Below, in pieces: positions 11,415-20,849 of a DNA stretch of 64,000 bases (positions within the stretch are counted from its first letter, which is position 1; each line of letters begins with the position of its first letter). Source of the DNA: Chionoecetes opilio (Eukaryota > Arthropoda > Malacostraca > Decapoda > Majidae); the NCBI GenBank assembly GCA_016584305.1, contig JACEEZ010018204.1:2501-66500 (forward strand). The letters are read 5' to 3'. Made by a program: the position numbers and the translations under genes. The notes beneath the pieces were generated by a model. The model searched no databases, had not been told where the DNA came from, and worked only from the letters and a program-made list of their open reading frames with translations.

Positions 11415-11640
11415 TGTAGGGTGATGGGTAATGGGTGAGTGAATGGGTGGGGTGATGGGTAATGGGTGTGGGGTGATGGGTGAGTGAATGGGTGGGGGGT
11501 GATGGGTGATGGGTGAGGGAATAGGTGGGAGGTGATGGGTAGTGGGTGAGTGAATGGGTGTGTGGTGATGGGTAATGGGTGAGTGAATGGGTGGGGGGTG
11601 ATGGGTAATGGGTGAGTGAATGGGTGGGGGGTGATGGGTA
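11415..11640 (+). repeat. Minisatellite inside the Helitron
   Basis: Units of about 32 bp built from GGTGATGGGTAATGGGTGAG and TGAATGGGTGGG are repeated about seven times with small differences. On the minus strand they read as a false HSLTHYPSPPT-type protein repeat, which I do not regard as a gene. Confidence 0.9.
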
Positions 11641-11838
11641 AGGCGTTAATACATACATTGCTACATCCATGATTTCAGGAAAGTTAGAAGGGGCTATCTG
11701 GAGAGTCTGTGTTTGGTGGGCCGAAGGCCCACCAAACACACTCTCCAGAAAGCTGTGTTTGGTGGGCCGAAGGCCCATCAAACACAGGTGGTGGGCCGAA
11801 GGCCCACCATTAGCCCTCCGCAGGAGCTAGCCAAAAAG

Positions 11839-11866
11839 TCCGCCCGGAGGGCGGCTTTGCAGCTAG
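11839..11866 (+). other. Helitron 3' terminal hairpin and CTAG
   Basis: CCGCCCGGAGGGCGG can form a 6-bp stem and is followed by CTTTGCAG and CTAG. This is the rolling-circle termination signal of Helitrons. Confidence 0.85.
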
Positions 11867-12036
11867 TATATATATATATTTCAGTTTATTTAGTTTTTTT
11901 TTCGACTTTTCCTTCAGTAATGACATAAAAAATGCAGTATGTGGTGTTAGGGACCTACAACACACATAGGAATTGATGTAAGTGATGTAGTGGTCATTAA
12001 GTAAAATATAACCACTTGACCTGTCAAAGGAAGGAG

Positions 12037-13227
12037 CAAAGACTACTGTATACTGAACTTGCTACTCAGTTTGGGCTATTTCCAGTGGAGGCCAGTTTTG
12101 TGATTCCTGACATTTTCAAACATCACTCCCATCTCCCTTCCTATGGTTTATCAGTATAAATGATATACCGTTATCTTCGTAAATGTTTGTTCTATAATAT
12201 TATCAAATAAAAAACTGTAAAATACACTAAAGAAATGACGTGAAGAATGATTATGAGAGTGAAGAAATATGCATGAACTTAATATTCACTTAAACTCCTC
12301 GCCATTTAATATTTTGCGAGATAACATTTTACATGAAACATATCAATAGCAACGGAATGTTATTAGCTTTCCATTGATATATTTTGTTTTCTGATAAATG
12401 AATTAGTACTATTCATAAATTAGCGTTAACTAAATAAATAACCTCATCAATCGGGAAAAATTACCCGATTGATGATGTAATTGTTTTAGTTAACGCTAAT
12501 TTATGCATGGTTCTAATTAATTTATCAGAAAACTAAATATATCAATGGAAAGCTAATACAATTCCGCTTTTATTGATATGTTTCATGTAAAAAGTTTTAT
12601 TGCAAAATATTAAATGGCGAAAAGTTAAGTGAATATTAATTAAGTTCATGCATATTTCTTCAGTCTCATAATGGCATTTCTTTAGTGTATTTCACAGTTT
12701 TGTATTTGATAATATTATAGAACAAACATTTACGAAGATAACAGTGTATTATTTATACTGATAAACCATAGTCTACTGTATTCATGGAACACTTTTTTAC
12801 TTGCCGATCAGATTGATGATGTTATATTTTTAGTTAACGCTAATTTACGCATGGTTCTAATTCATTTATCAGAAAACGAAATATATCAATGGAATGCTAA
12901 TGAAAATCCGCTTCTATTGCTGTTTCATGTAAAAAGTTTTCTCGCAAAATATTAAATGGCGAAGAGTTTAAGTGAATATTTAGTTCATGCACATTTCTTC
13001 ACTCTCTCATAATGACATTTCTTTAGTGTATTTTACTGTTTTTAATTTGATAATATTATAGAACAAACATTTACGAAGATAGCGGTATATCATTTATACT
13101 GATAAACCTTAGGAAGGGAGATGGGAGTGATGTTCGAAAATGTCAGGAATCGCAAAACTGGCCTCCACTGGTCATGGGCGGGTTGGTGCGGGGCACGAGT
13201 AGCAAGTCCAGTATAGAGTAGTCTTTG
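12037..13227 (+). mobile_element. MITE family A, full copy 1 (TIR-L-R-R-TIR)
   Basis: The element begins CAAAGACTACTGTATACTG and ends CAGTATAGAGTAGTCTTTG. It is flanked by 7-bp duplications GAAGGAG (12030-12036 and 13228-13234). Inside are one left-facing arm (12150-12440), a central hairpin CATCAATCGGG..CCCGATTGATG (about 12446-12475) and two right-facing arms (12480-12780 and 12835-13110). The second arm is preceded by a linker GTCTACTGTATTCATGG. Arms are about 300 bp and about 90 percent alike by eye. There is no coding capacity. The superfamily is unassigned; the 7-bp duplication is unusual (hAT makes 8). It is nested in the Harbinger. Confidence 0.88.
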
Positions 13228-13621
13228 GAAGGAGGTATGTATTATGTAATTTCCGCATTTCAAGTGAGTGATATATACCAAAAAGTAAACGCTTGTAAAG
13301 TCAGTTCATTGAGATGTAACTTGTTATTGTTGAAAATATTTGGTTCAAATGGCAGAGATGCAAAAATGTTAGGTTATGCTGGATAGGTCTTGGTAGGATA
13401 TGTTGATAATGCTTAGCCTGCTAATTGGTGCACTAAACCAATATACATTACAGGCCTCAACACTACAAGGTGTTTAACAACTCATTCAATAAAGAAGGTC
13501 TCATTTTCTATCAAGGGTGGCCAGCTGAGTACCTCATTAATTAGAAGAAAAAAATCACGAGTATCACTGCTATGAATAGCTGGGGCTGGCTGTTATTTGT
13601 GTACCATTAAATTTCCTTATT

Positions 13622-13785
13622 TAATCTAAATAAAACAACAGCCGGGGCTGCCGGGCCTTCGCTCACCGTCAAATTTGATTATTTATTCTAAATAACTCGA
13701 CAGCCGGGGCTGCCGGACCTAAGCTTACCGTCAAATTTGATTATTCTAAATAAAACAACAACCGGGGCTGCCGGGCCCTAGTCTA
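13622..13785 (+). repeat. Three-copy tandem repeat, about 55-60 bp unit
   Basis: The block containing CAGCCGGGGCTGCCGG and then CACCGTCAAATTTGATTA recurs at about 13634, 13696 and 13757. A related CACCATCAAATTTGAA piece lies at 16328. The GC-rich heart CAGCCGGGGCTG is nearly palindromic. Confidence 0.8.
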
Positions 13786-14570
13786 TGTAATTGTTTGTTC
13801 TATAATATCATCAAATAAAAAACAGTAAAACACGCAAAAGAAATGCCATTACGAGACTGAAGAAATATGCATGAACTTAATATTCACTTCAACTCTTCGC
13901 CATTTAAAAATTTGCGAGTCAACTTTTATCATGAAGGGTATCAATAGAAGCGCAAATTTATTAGCTTTCCATTGATATATTTCGTTCTCAGATAAATGAA
14001 TTAGAACCATGCATAAATTAGCGTTAAATAAATAAATAAAATCATCAATCGGGTAATTTTCCCTATTGATGATGTTATTTATTTACTTATAGATTTCTTT
14101 ATCTGATAAATGAATTAGCACTGTATAAATTAGCGTTAACTAAATAAATAACCTCTTAAATCGGGAAAATTTTCCGATTCATGATTTTATTTACTTATTT
14201 AATGTTAATTTATGCATGGTTCTAATTCATTTATCAGAAAACGAAATACATCAATGGAAAGCTAATAAAATTGCGCTTCTATTGATACCCTTCATGATAA
14301 AAGTTGACTCGCAAAGTTTGAAGTGGCGAAGAGTTGAAGTGAATCAGAGTCTCATAATGGCACTTCTTTAGCGTGTTTTACTGTTTTTTATTTGATAATA
14401 TTATAGAACAAACATTTACGAAGATTACAGTATATCATATATACTGATAAACCAGTCTATATGATAGTCCATAGACCACTATATCTCTTTGTTGGGCGGG
14501 CAGGCCGCTATGCAGCCTGGCAATTTCAAAACATTGTCGCGTGAACAGTCCAGAGATATAGTGGTCTGTG
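13786..14570 (+). repeat. MITE family B, partial copy with two central hairpins
   Basis: A left arm (13786-14035) lacks its outer terminus. It is followed by hairpin 1 (CATCAATCGGG..CCTATTGATG), a short partial left arm (14088-14150), hairpin 2, a right arm (14190-14450) and the family-B right end GTGGTCTGTG at 14570. The double centre suggests one copy inserted into, or recombined with, another. Confidence 0.75.
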
Positions 14571-14639
14571 TCCTAACTTAACTTAAACACCTAAATCTAA
14601 CCAAACCAAACCTAAACTTGACCTAACCTAGCTATTGTT

Positions 14640-14775
14640 ATATAAAAATGTCCTATATTTTTGGTTTCCGCAAGTGAATAACAACTGCACAATATACTGA
14701 ATAGAAAATAATAGAGAAAAAGTAACCGTTAAGGCATGTGCAGCCAGCATACTCCTGGGGAATTGGAACCCCCAA
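14640..14775 (+). repeat. Dispersed repeat, copy 1 (partner at 16475-16615)
   Basis: GGTTTCCGCAAGTGAATAAC, then TATACTGAATAGAAAATAATAG and AGAAAAAGTAACCGTTAAGGC, matches 16495-16600 closely (GGTTTCAGGAAGTAAATAAC and so on). The two copies are direct repeats about 1.8 kb apart within the Harbinger. Confidence 0.7.
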
Positions 14776-14869
14776 GATTATTTATTTTCTATTGCGGAGG
14801 AATTGATCATGACCATTATTTAAATTCATCTCATGCATTACAGAGATCACAAGAGAACAAAAACTGTTG

Positions 14870-15237
14870 TGGAGAGAGGGATCGGGCAGTGAAAGCGGTG
14901 GTTTCATATCCTCCAGTGAAATAAGAATTAAGTCCCCTGCTTATGCGTGCCGGATAATCGATGTCTGTGCTATGCTGCATAACCTATGCAAAGACAGAAA
15001 CCTGGGTGTACCTGAGGAAGGGGGACATGAAGTTGACGAGGACGACGAGCCTCCACACCCTCAACCACCACCACCAGGACCACCACCCCATGCTGCTGGA
15101 CCAATGCTGGGAGGTGTGCGCTACAGGGATACCTACGTTAACCTTCACTACGGACATATAAGTGCTACAACCAGTCACAATTCAACTTGTATAGCACTGT
15201 ATCAATTTATGATGACTAATTACAAGTATGAATGATA
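14870..15237 (+). pseudogene. HARBI1-like transposase, C-terminal exon remnant
   Basis: One frame reads VERGIGQ-stop-KRWFHILQ, corresponding to the catalytic-glutamate region (VER..G..K.RF) of HARBI1 nucleases. A shifted frame then gives EIRIKSPAYACRIIDVCAML, then HNLCKDRNL, the conserved C-terminal helix. An acidic and proline-rich tail follows and ends TYVNLHYGH. Frameshifts and stops show decay. With the N-terminal remnant at 10083 it marks a plus-strand transposase gene whose central exons are lost. Confidence 0.8.
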
Positions 15238-15613
15238 TGGTACATTTGATAAATAGCTGATGCTATTAGCAGTAATATATATTATGAATTCTGTTTTTGT
15301 TTTTAGTGATGCACCTCCCTGTCAAGCTGCACAACATCCACCGAAGTAATAGTAATCGCCACCACGAGTGCAGAGGAATATACCAAGTCTCCACTCTAGT
15401 AAGTATTAACAACCACCTCTCAGTAACAAATAACCCAAACTTGTGCCCAGCCCTGCTAAGAGAGAAAGAGTAAAAGTTAATATTGCATTACTTAAAATGC
15501 TGAAACTATATTGCTAACAAATAAGTGATGAGTTTTCATATACTGTCAAATTGCTTATCATGTAAAGCTGGGTGGAAGTAAATGGTCAAAATCACTTCAT
15601 AACGTTTAATTTT

Positions 15614-15955
15614 CTAAGTTTTGTTTTGTTTTTCTGCCTTTATTTTAAGGAGTGAAAGCTCTCCCTGAGCTTTCTCTGTAATAGCCTTTGCTATTTCTGC
15701 TTCTGCGTTGGCCGTCTCTGTCCTCCTCTTAGCTTGCGCAGCGAGCAGCTCGTCCTTGAGTATTTGTAGCTTGAGTTTCCTCTTCTTCCTCAGGTGCTTG
15801 GCCTGACCTTCGTCAACCAGAAGGACGGAGAAGGAGGAAGGTTCAGCAGCTTGGCATGGTGGTTCAATATGTGCTGACTCCAGCAGTGGCGGAGCACCTG
15901 CTTCCAGCTGCTGTAGTGATTGAAGTGCATCCTCCACCAAACTGTTGATGAAGAA
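15614..15955 (-). pseudogene. Harbinger Myb-like accessory protein, C-terminal coiled coil
   Basis: This minus-strand open frame of about 108 codons ends just inside the gap between the two genes. The N-terminal part is Q/E-rich with LQSLQQLEAGAPPLLES. The C-terminal part is a charged heptad-like helix (RKKRKLKLQILKDELLAAQ, then EAEIAKAITEKAQGEL), likely a coiled coil. Harbinger elements carry a second gene for a Myb/SANT protein that recruits the transposase to DNA. Position and convergent orientation fit that role. The N-terminal SANT part lies upstream at 16640-16965. Confidence 0.65.
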
Positions 15956-16144
15956 TGGTATCAGGTTGATAATAAAAGCAATTTAGAGTATACTCGCTAA
16001 AAATAAAGTTTTGAAAAATTGAATAAGTCGTGACTTATTAAGCCATGGAACAATATCCATATAACTCTATTTCTCTTCTCACTGCCGTAGTTTTGATAAT
16101 TTTCTTATTTGTTCTTGATATCATCTGTTAATATACCAAACCCC

Positions 16145-16470
16145 ACCTCTAACCTAACCAAACATAACCTAACTTAACAGTTCCTGGTTGAAACAACTAG
16201 ATTTTAGGTAGTATATGTATTGAGACAGGTTATAATTGTAAGGCTCGAGGATGACCTAAACCAAAATATTATCCATTCGGTAAATATTCCGCAGGAGTTG
16301 GCGGCTCCAACCACCCGGGCAATCGTGCACCATCAAATTTGAATTTTTAACCTAAATAACTCAACGTAACCTAACCCAAACCTACCCTAAGCCTAACGTA
16401 ACCTAAACCAAACCTTAACATAACCTAAATTTAACCTAACCTAAACGTAACGTAACCTAACTCAGCAATT
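16145..16470. repeat. Degenerate CCTAA/AACCTA tracts and flanking inverted repeat
   Basis: Runs of AACCTAACC, CCTAACGTAACC and TTAACCTAACCTAAAC occur at 16145-16200 and 16345-16470; a shorter tract lies at 14575-14640. The arthropod telomere unit is TTAGG (complement CCTAA), so these resemble degenerate interstitial telomere-like sequence. An inverted pair (ATTCCGCAGGAGTTGG at about 16288 and CCAACTCCTGCGGAAT at about 16585) brackets the main tract, so it may sit inside a small MITE. Confidence 0.6.
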
Positions 16471-16474
16471 TTTA

Positions 16475-16615
16475 TAGAAAAATTGGTTATATTTTAGGTT
16501 TCAGGAAGTAAATAACTACTGCAAATTATACTGAGCCGAAAATTATAGAGAAAAAGTAAGCTGTAAGGCCTGTGGAGCCCACCAACTCCTGCGGAATATC
16601 AACCCCATATTCTTA
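16475..16615 (+). repeat. Dispersed repeat, copy 2 (partner at 14640-14775)
   Basis: Close direct repeat of 14640-14775, with its end forming an inverted pair with 16288. Confidence 0.65.
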
Positions 16616-16639
16616 CCTGTAGCAGTAAGAGCACGGTTG

Positions 16640-16965
16640 TAGGTCGATATATTGCCAGCAGACTTCACAACCTGCCACCTTCTGCTGGTAGTCCTTGACG
16701 TATCTGCCGCTATGGAAGGCGGCGGTCAGGTGGTCGGCGATGTCCTGTCAGGCATCTATCTGCCTTGCTCTTCGCTGATCAACTCGGCATGGAAAATTCC
16801 CCTCGCAGGACATTTTTCCTTGCTTGAAAGAGCTGGCCAAGGAGGAAAATCTCGTCCTGAAAACAATTATCTTTCCTCGTCGGTAGGTCGAGGGCCATGT
16901 CAATGTTGGTGTTTTTTGAGCGGATCGTTTTATATCTGGTACAATTATCCTTATATATGAATTCA
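16640..16965 (-). pseudogene. Harbinger Myb/SANT-like protein, N-terminal part
   Basis: Read on the minus strand, a segment RKDNCFQDEIFLLGQLFQAR is followed by KNVLRGEFSMPS. After a stop, another frame reads DIADHLTAAFHSGRYVKDYQ, then QKVAGCEVCWQYI. This resembles the Myb/SANT-like DNA-binding region of Harbinger accessory proteins (F...E...L..L......VL.GKF... W..IA..L.A......R). It is interrupted by at least one stop. The downstream coiled coil is at 15614-15955. Confidence 0.55.
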
Positions 16966-17112
16966 CTCATTGTAGTCTTCATAAATTATCATAGAAATAT
17001 TAATCTTATGTTTTCACGATATTTGTATACCTTTTTGATACTCTTAGTAGTGATATTTCATGTTATCCAAATCGAACACTTGCTAAATGTAGCGCTCAGT
17101 GCTTCGTTCTAA

Positions 17113-17545
17113 GCCGGCGTTCTAGGACGAACCCTAAATTCCTCGTCCTAACTTAGGACGCGTCTTAGACTTGTAGTACATAGCTACTTGGTGGTTGATA
17201 AACACAGGTTGCTTGTGACTGGTTTTATTGATGGACAGAGTTGTATGTGGTACAATGGTCTGTGTCCTAGTGAGTCTGTCTGTCTCTGCTTGAGACTTCC
17301 CTGTATATAAAGGCCGGGACGTCTAATCTCTTAATTGGCGTCGCGGCAAGATCACAGAAAAGTGGGAGGCGAGTGCTAGGTAAAATACATTTAAGAGGTA
17401 TGGAGGTGATAATCTCTAGGAAAACTTTCAAAGGTAATTAGCCAGGTGTTCAGACTGAAATATCTTCGTCGTGTTGCTACAGACTTTCCTCGAGTCTTAG
17501 GACGCAGGGTTAGGACGAATCCTAAAATCTCTATAAGTATGGGCC
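17113..17545. repeat. Harbinger right end: subterminal repeats and TIR
   Basis: CTAGGACGAACCCTAAATTCC and CTTAGGACGCGTCTTAGAC at 17120-17175, and CGAGTCTTAGGACGC with TAGGACGAATCC at 17490-17525, mirror the left-end blocks. The perfect 16-bp TIR is 17530-17545. About 300 bp of unrelated sequence (17180-17480) separates the two blocks, perhaps an insertion. Confidence 0.7.
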
Positions 17546-17845
17546 CAGAAGCCCCTCCGCGTAGGTGGGTCCCGAGGCAGCACCGGAACGATAGGACAGG
17601 TTACATAAATAAGATTGTGATCGGAAGAGCCCAACTGAGAGAATAGTTCAACAGAGTAAGCAGAAGGGTTAGAGGTTAGGAAAAGGTCAAGAATGTTGGA
17701 CGTGTCTCCAAGGCGGTCAGGAATACGAGTAGAGTGCTGCACAAGCTGCTCTAGGTCTTGGAGGATAGAAAAGCTGAAGGCTTGTTCACCATACTTGTAT
17801 TCCCCTCCCCAGTAGGCAGGGTTGTTTGAAGCCATTTTGAAAAAT
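17546..17845 (-). pseudogene. Jockey-like LINE endonuclease C-terminus (5' half of the split element)
   Basis: The minus-strand frame reads [20 protein letters not shown], then [20 protein letters not shown], then [15 protein letters not shown] and LGSSDHNLI. The last is the catalytic SDH motif of AP-type LINE endonucleases. It continues [10 protein letters not shown], where the Harbinger TIR begins. The same codon series resumes at 9889 with HFNSAKW. Upstream of 17845 the element is lost (5'-truncated). The frame here is intact over about 97 codons. Confidence 0.85.
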
Positions 17846-18124
17846 TTGAATGTAGAGAGTGTTGGGATGTAAGTGCATGTGTAATGTAGTGTAAGTAGTA
17901 ATAGTAGTTGTCTTTAGAGTGCAGGGTGCAGCGTCAGGTAACGTTCAGGATAATTCACTTCGAAGGGTGGTGAAGTGAGCATCGCGGGACTTTATTACCA
18001 TGTATTGTAGTGTGTAAGATAACCTCGTTACTTATTGATAGTAATGAGAAAAAATATACAGCTTTTTGACTTATCGGTCTTGATTGTGTGATAATCAGAT
18101 AACACCCTGATATAACCAACCAAA

Positions 18125-18189
<65 letters not shown>
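18125..18189. repeat. (CA)n microsatellite
   Basis: A perfect CA/AC run of about 65 bp. Confidence 0.97.
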
Positions 18190-18191
<2 letters not shown>

Positions 18192-18589
18192 GGCCATGTT
18201 GATGGCGTGCTGGCCTGCCATTCTGTGGTAACCGGCTCGATTCATCACTGCTTCCGAGGATTTTTCACTGACGAATTCGTGTTGTTACTATCCTCCTTGA
18301 GCAAGGTGTGAAGACACACTTTACAAAATCTGAAAATGTTATGTAACACATGGCTGCACCCCCTTCCCCCCCTTAAGGTACGGGTAAAGATGGGGGCATA
18401 CGCTATGCTGCGCGTGGCCTCGATGCTCATCTCCGTCGCATTAGCCTTTGAGCCTGTGGTGGGTGCTAACCCGTTACCCCGGGACATAGGGCTTGTGTGA
18501 CATCGGATTACCACAGTTACCTTCCCAGGGTTTCCCCGGGTACTCATTTATCAACTTCAACCGTCCCCCCTTAGGCGTTACGTAATATT

Positions 18590-18830
18590 TGAAAGGCCCC
18601 TTATTGTTATCAGTATTACTTATGTTACTATCATTATCATCACTATTATCAGTATCACTATCATCACTTTGACCATTATTATTATTGTTCTCATAATAAT
18701 AATTATCATTATTATTAATACTATCATTATTATTGTTATCATCAATATAATTATCAGTCATAAATATTATTGTTATTGTTATAAATATCATCATAGTTCT
18801 TTTCCTTATCATTAATTTGATTATTTGATA
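18590..18830. repeat. ATT/ATC-rich low-complexity tract
   Basis: Short ATTATT, ATCATC and TATCATT units dominate. On the minus strand they give Asn/Asp-rich false ORFs. Confidence 0.85.
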
Positions 18831-18842
18831 GCAGTATTCTAA

Positions 18843-18863
18843 TCACACACACACACACACACA

Positions 18864-18895
<32 letters not shown>

Positions 18896-18901
18896 CACGC
18901 G

Positions 18902-18981
<80 letters not shown>
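18843..18981. repeat. Compound (CA)n-(CGCA)n-(CA)n microsatellite
   Basis: About 140 bp of CA with an internal CGCA/GCAC block at about 18863-18905. Confidence 0.97.
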
Positions 18982-18988
<7 letters not shown>

Positions 18989-19292
18989 TGATTCAGCAGC
19001 TTCTCGTGACAACATTGATAGCATAAAGTAAACACCTGCTTGACAGTCCAACAAACATTGGTTTATCCTCGCTACGATATTCCACTAATTCTTTATTTTC
19101 CCCCGATACTGCAGCACGCCACTCGATGTTCCTTTAAATCTATTGTAAATGAAAAATCATGTAAGAAAATATGCTCACCCAAAGCCAAGTGTGAATTCCG
19201 AATAATTCCGAAGTGTGGCCGCGGTAACCCTCCCGTCCTTGCCCTCGCGCTTGTGGCGACGCACTGTCAAAATACGTCCCTTACACACACAC

Positions 19293-19385
19293 ACAGTGCT
19301 TCAACAGGAAAAATGTCATTACCTTGGACAGTTTTAGTGATTAGATTACCCTAGATTACCCTAGATTACCCTAAATTATAACTTT
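19293..19385 (+). repeat. hAT-end-like fragment with ATTACCCTAG tandem units
   Basis: CAGTGCTTCAAC at 19295 resembles a hAT terminus. It is followed by three near-exact TAGATTACCC units (19332-19372). The same TAGGGTA motif clusters at both ends of the 58360-62730 element, so this may be a solo end of that family. Confidence 0.45.
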
Positions 19386-19392
19386 ATTTAGT

Positions 19393-19402
19393 TCACACAC
19401 AC

Positions 19403-19480
<78 letters not shown>
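19393..19480. repeat. (AC)n microsatellite
   Basis: Roughly 85 bp of AC dinucleotides with one early slip (CACAACAC). Confidence 0.97.
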
Positions 19481-19482
<2 letters not shown>

Positions 19483-19489
19483 ATAACAA

Positions 19490-20690
19490 AATTTAATATA
19501 CGTACTGATAGTCGTTTCTACTCCTCTCATTATATTGAACAAAAGTTTGAGTTGTATAGATATTTACATTAAAAAAGAAATATTGACCCCTTACGTAATA
19601 CCATAGCCTAGGAATACGTGAAGACCAGCATCGTCGTGATACAAAATGACTCATACGCAACCAGCCACAACAGTTATGACAGTGTGACGCAAGAGGCAGA
19701 ACGCTTTGTCACGGTGACGAGGTTGCAGGAGAGAGTGTGAGGTACCATATGCACGTGTTATTGAATCATTTATAAACACTAAGATTGTTGAATAAAACTG
19801 CAATCTGCATAACGTAGAAATGCTTGCCTGTAATAAAGACTTCAGGGTCACGTGTAGGATGCGTCTAGGTTGGCGATGTTAGTAAATAAACATGTGTGTC
19901 TCGACGTGGTCACCGAGTCCGGAGTCAGTCAGTTGCGTGATGCGTCCTTGAGTGCCACATAGGTTAGGCTAAGAGGGAGAGCAGTGTCACGATCTAGAAA
20001 GTGTGTCACCCTCTCTATTCCTTCAAGTACATTCACTATACATCACATATTTGCTTTGATGGGAGTATTGCAATGGAGTTTTTTTTTCTGTTTACGCTAA
20101 TATACTTGACTGACCATTTGTGTTTGAGTCTGTGGACGGGAACCAAGTTGCTGTGCGTAAATTGCAGCTGCTAATTGAGATGGATGTATTTTATGATTGC
20201 ACTCAAGGCGCTGGTCAGGGTTGTCCCCTGCTACTGGTAACATGTAACCCAGTACAGCCAGCCGCATGGTCGGATCGTCGGCGACTAAACCGGCTACCCC
20301 ACTGGTTCTACCAGTGAGGAGGGTGTGCTGGACACCCATGCAGATGAAATAAAAATAAGACCATCTTTAAGGGCAGATGAATTCACAATTGAGTCAATGG
20401 CCATCCGGCCCCAGCTATGGGTGCAATAGTGGTCAGTCTGGGGTTAATCCCTACAGTGGGTTCTGCGTCCCTGACCACGGTGAGCAGTAAGGTCAATCCC
20501 TGACATAGATTGGTTTGGGGGGGTGGGGATTGCGACCCCTCCCTGTAAAAACCTAAACTGAGCCACAAACATAAAAGAGGGAGAGGCCGGGGGCGCGGTA
20601 ACCGCGCACCCGACCCGGTTTTGCCGGGGGGGCTGACAATGCAGACCCCTCCAATGCCGACGCAGGGGGGGGGGGGGGGGGGGTCTGCCT
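19490..20690. other. No gene recognised; probable RTE 5' region at the right
   Basis: 19490-20090 shows no coding signal. From about 20100 the sequence becomes GC-richer and leads into the RTE element without a visible border, so part of it is probably RTE 5' UTR. A run of about 20 G sits at 20665-20685. Confidence 0.5.
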
Positions 20691-20849
20691 ATGACGAGTG
20701 CGGGGCAAAGCCCTCGGGAATCCCGCACTCTAAATCGAGTGGTAGGGCCCCCTAGCGCATCTTTTTCTTATGGGGGTGGCCGGGGCGGTGCAGAGGCGGC
20801 GCCTGCCCGTCGAATCACTCCTGGGATAAACCTCCGGAGGGTTCTTCGT

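Larger units (their letters stand above)
11192..11866 (+). mobile_element. Non-autonomous Helitron, 675 bp
   Basis: The 5' end is TCTATAATAATATAAGCG and the 3' end is a hairpin (CCGCCC-GGA-GGGCGG at 11840-11854) followed after 8 bases by CTAG. The element sits between a flanking A (11191) and T (11867). This is the diagnostic Helitron arrangement: 5' TC, 3' hairpin plus CTRR, insertion between A and T, and no target duplication or TIRs. There is no Rep/helicase gene. The interior holds a minisatellite (11415-11640) and two copies of a TGTTTGGTGGGCCGAAGGCC palindrome unit. It is inserted in the Harbinger element. Confidence 0.85.
9890..17545. mobile_element. Harbinger (PIF/Harbinger) DNA transposon, 7.66 kb
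   Basis: The terminal inverted repeats are perfect over 16 bp: GGCCCATACTTATAGA at 9890-9905 and its complement at 17530-17545. They are flanked by CAG at 9887-9889 and at 17546-17548. Three-base CWG target duplications are known for Harbinger elements. Subterminal GACTCGTC/CCTAA blocks recur at 9910-10075 and again at 17113-17175 and 17483-17530. Inside are HARBI1-like nuclease remnants on the plus strand (10083-10296 and 14870-15237) and Myb-like protein remnants on the minus strand (15614-15955 and 16640-16965). This is the two-gene layout known for the superfamily. The interior is swollen by a Helitron, two MITE families and minisatellites. It is non-functional now. Confidence 0.9.

Noticed and set aside
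11335..11781. Minus-strand frame with repeated HSLTHYPSPPT, like a Pro/His-rich protein
   Set aside because: It is the translation of the Helitron minisatellite; no start context or conserved domain.
18839..19054. Cys/Val repeat frames (CVCVCV) on the minus strand
   Set aside because: Direct translation of a (CA)n microsatellite.
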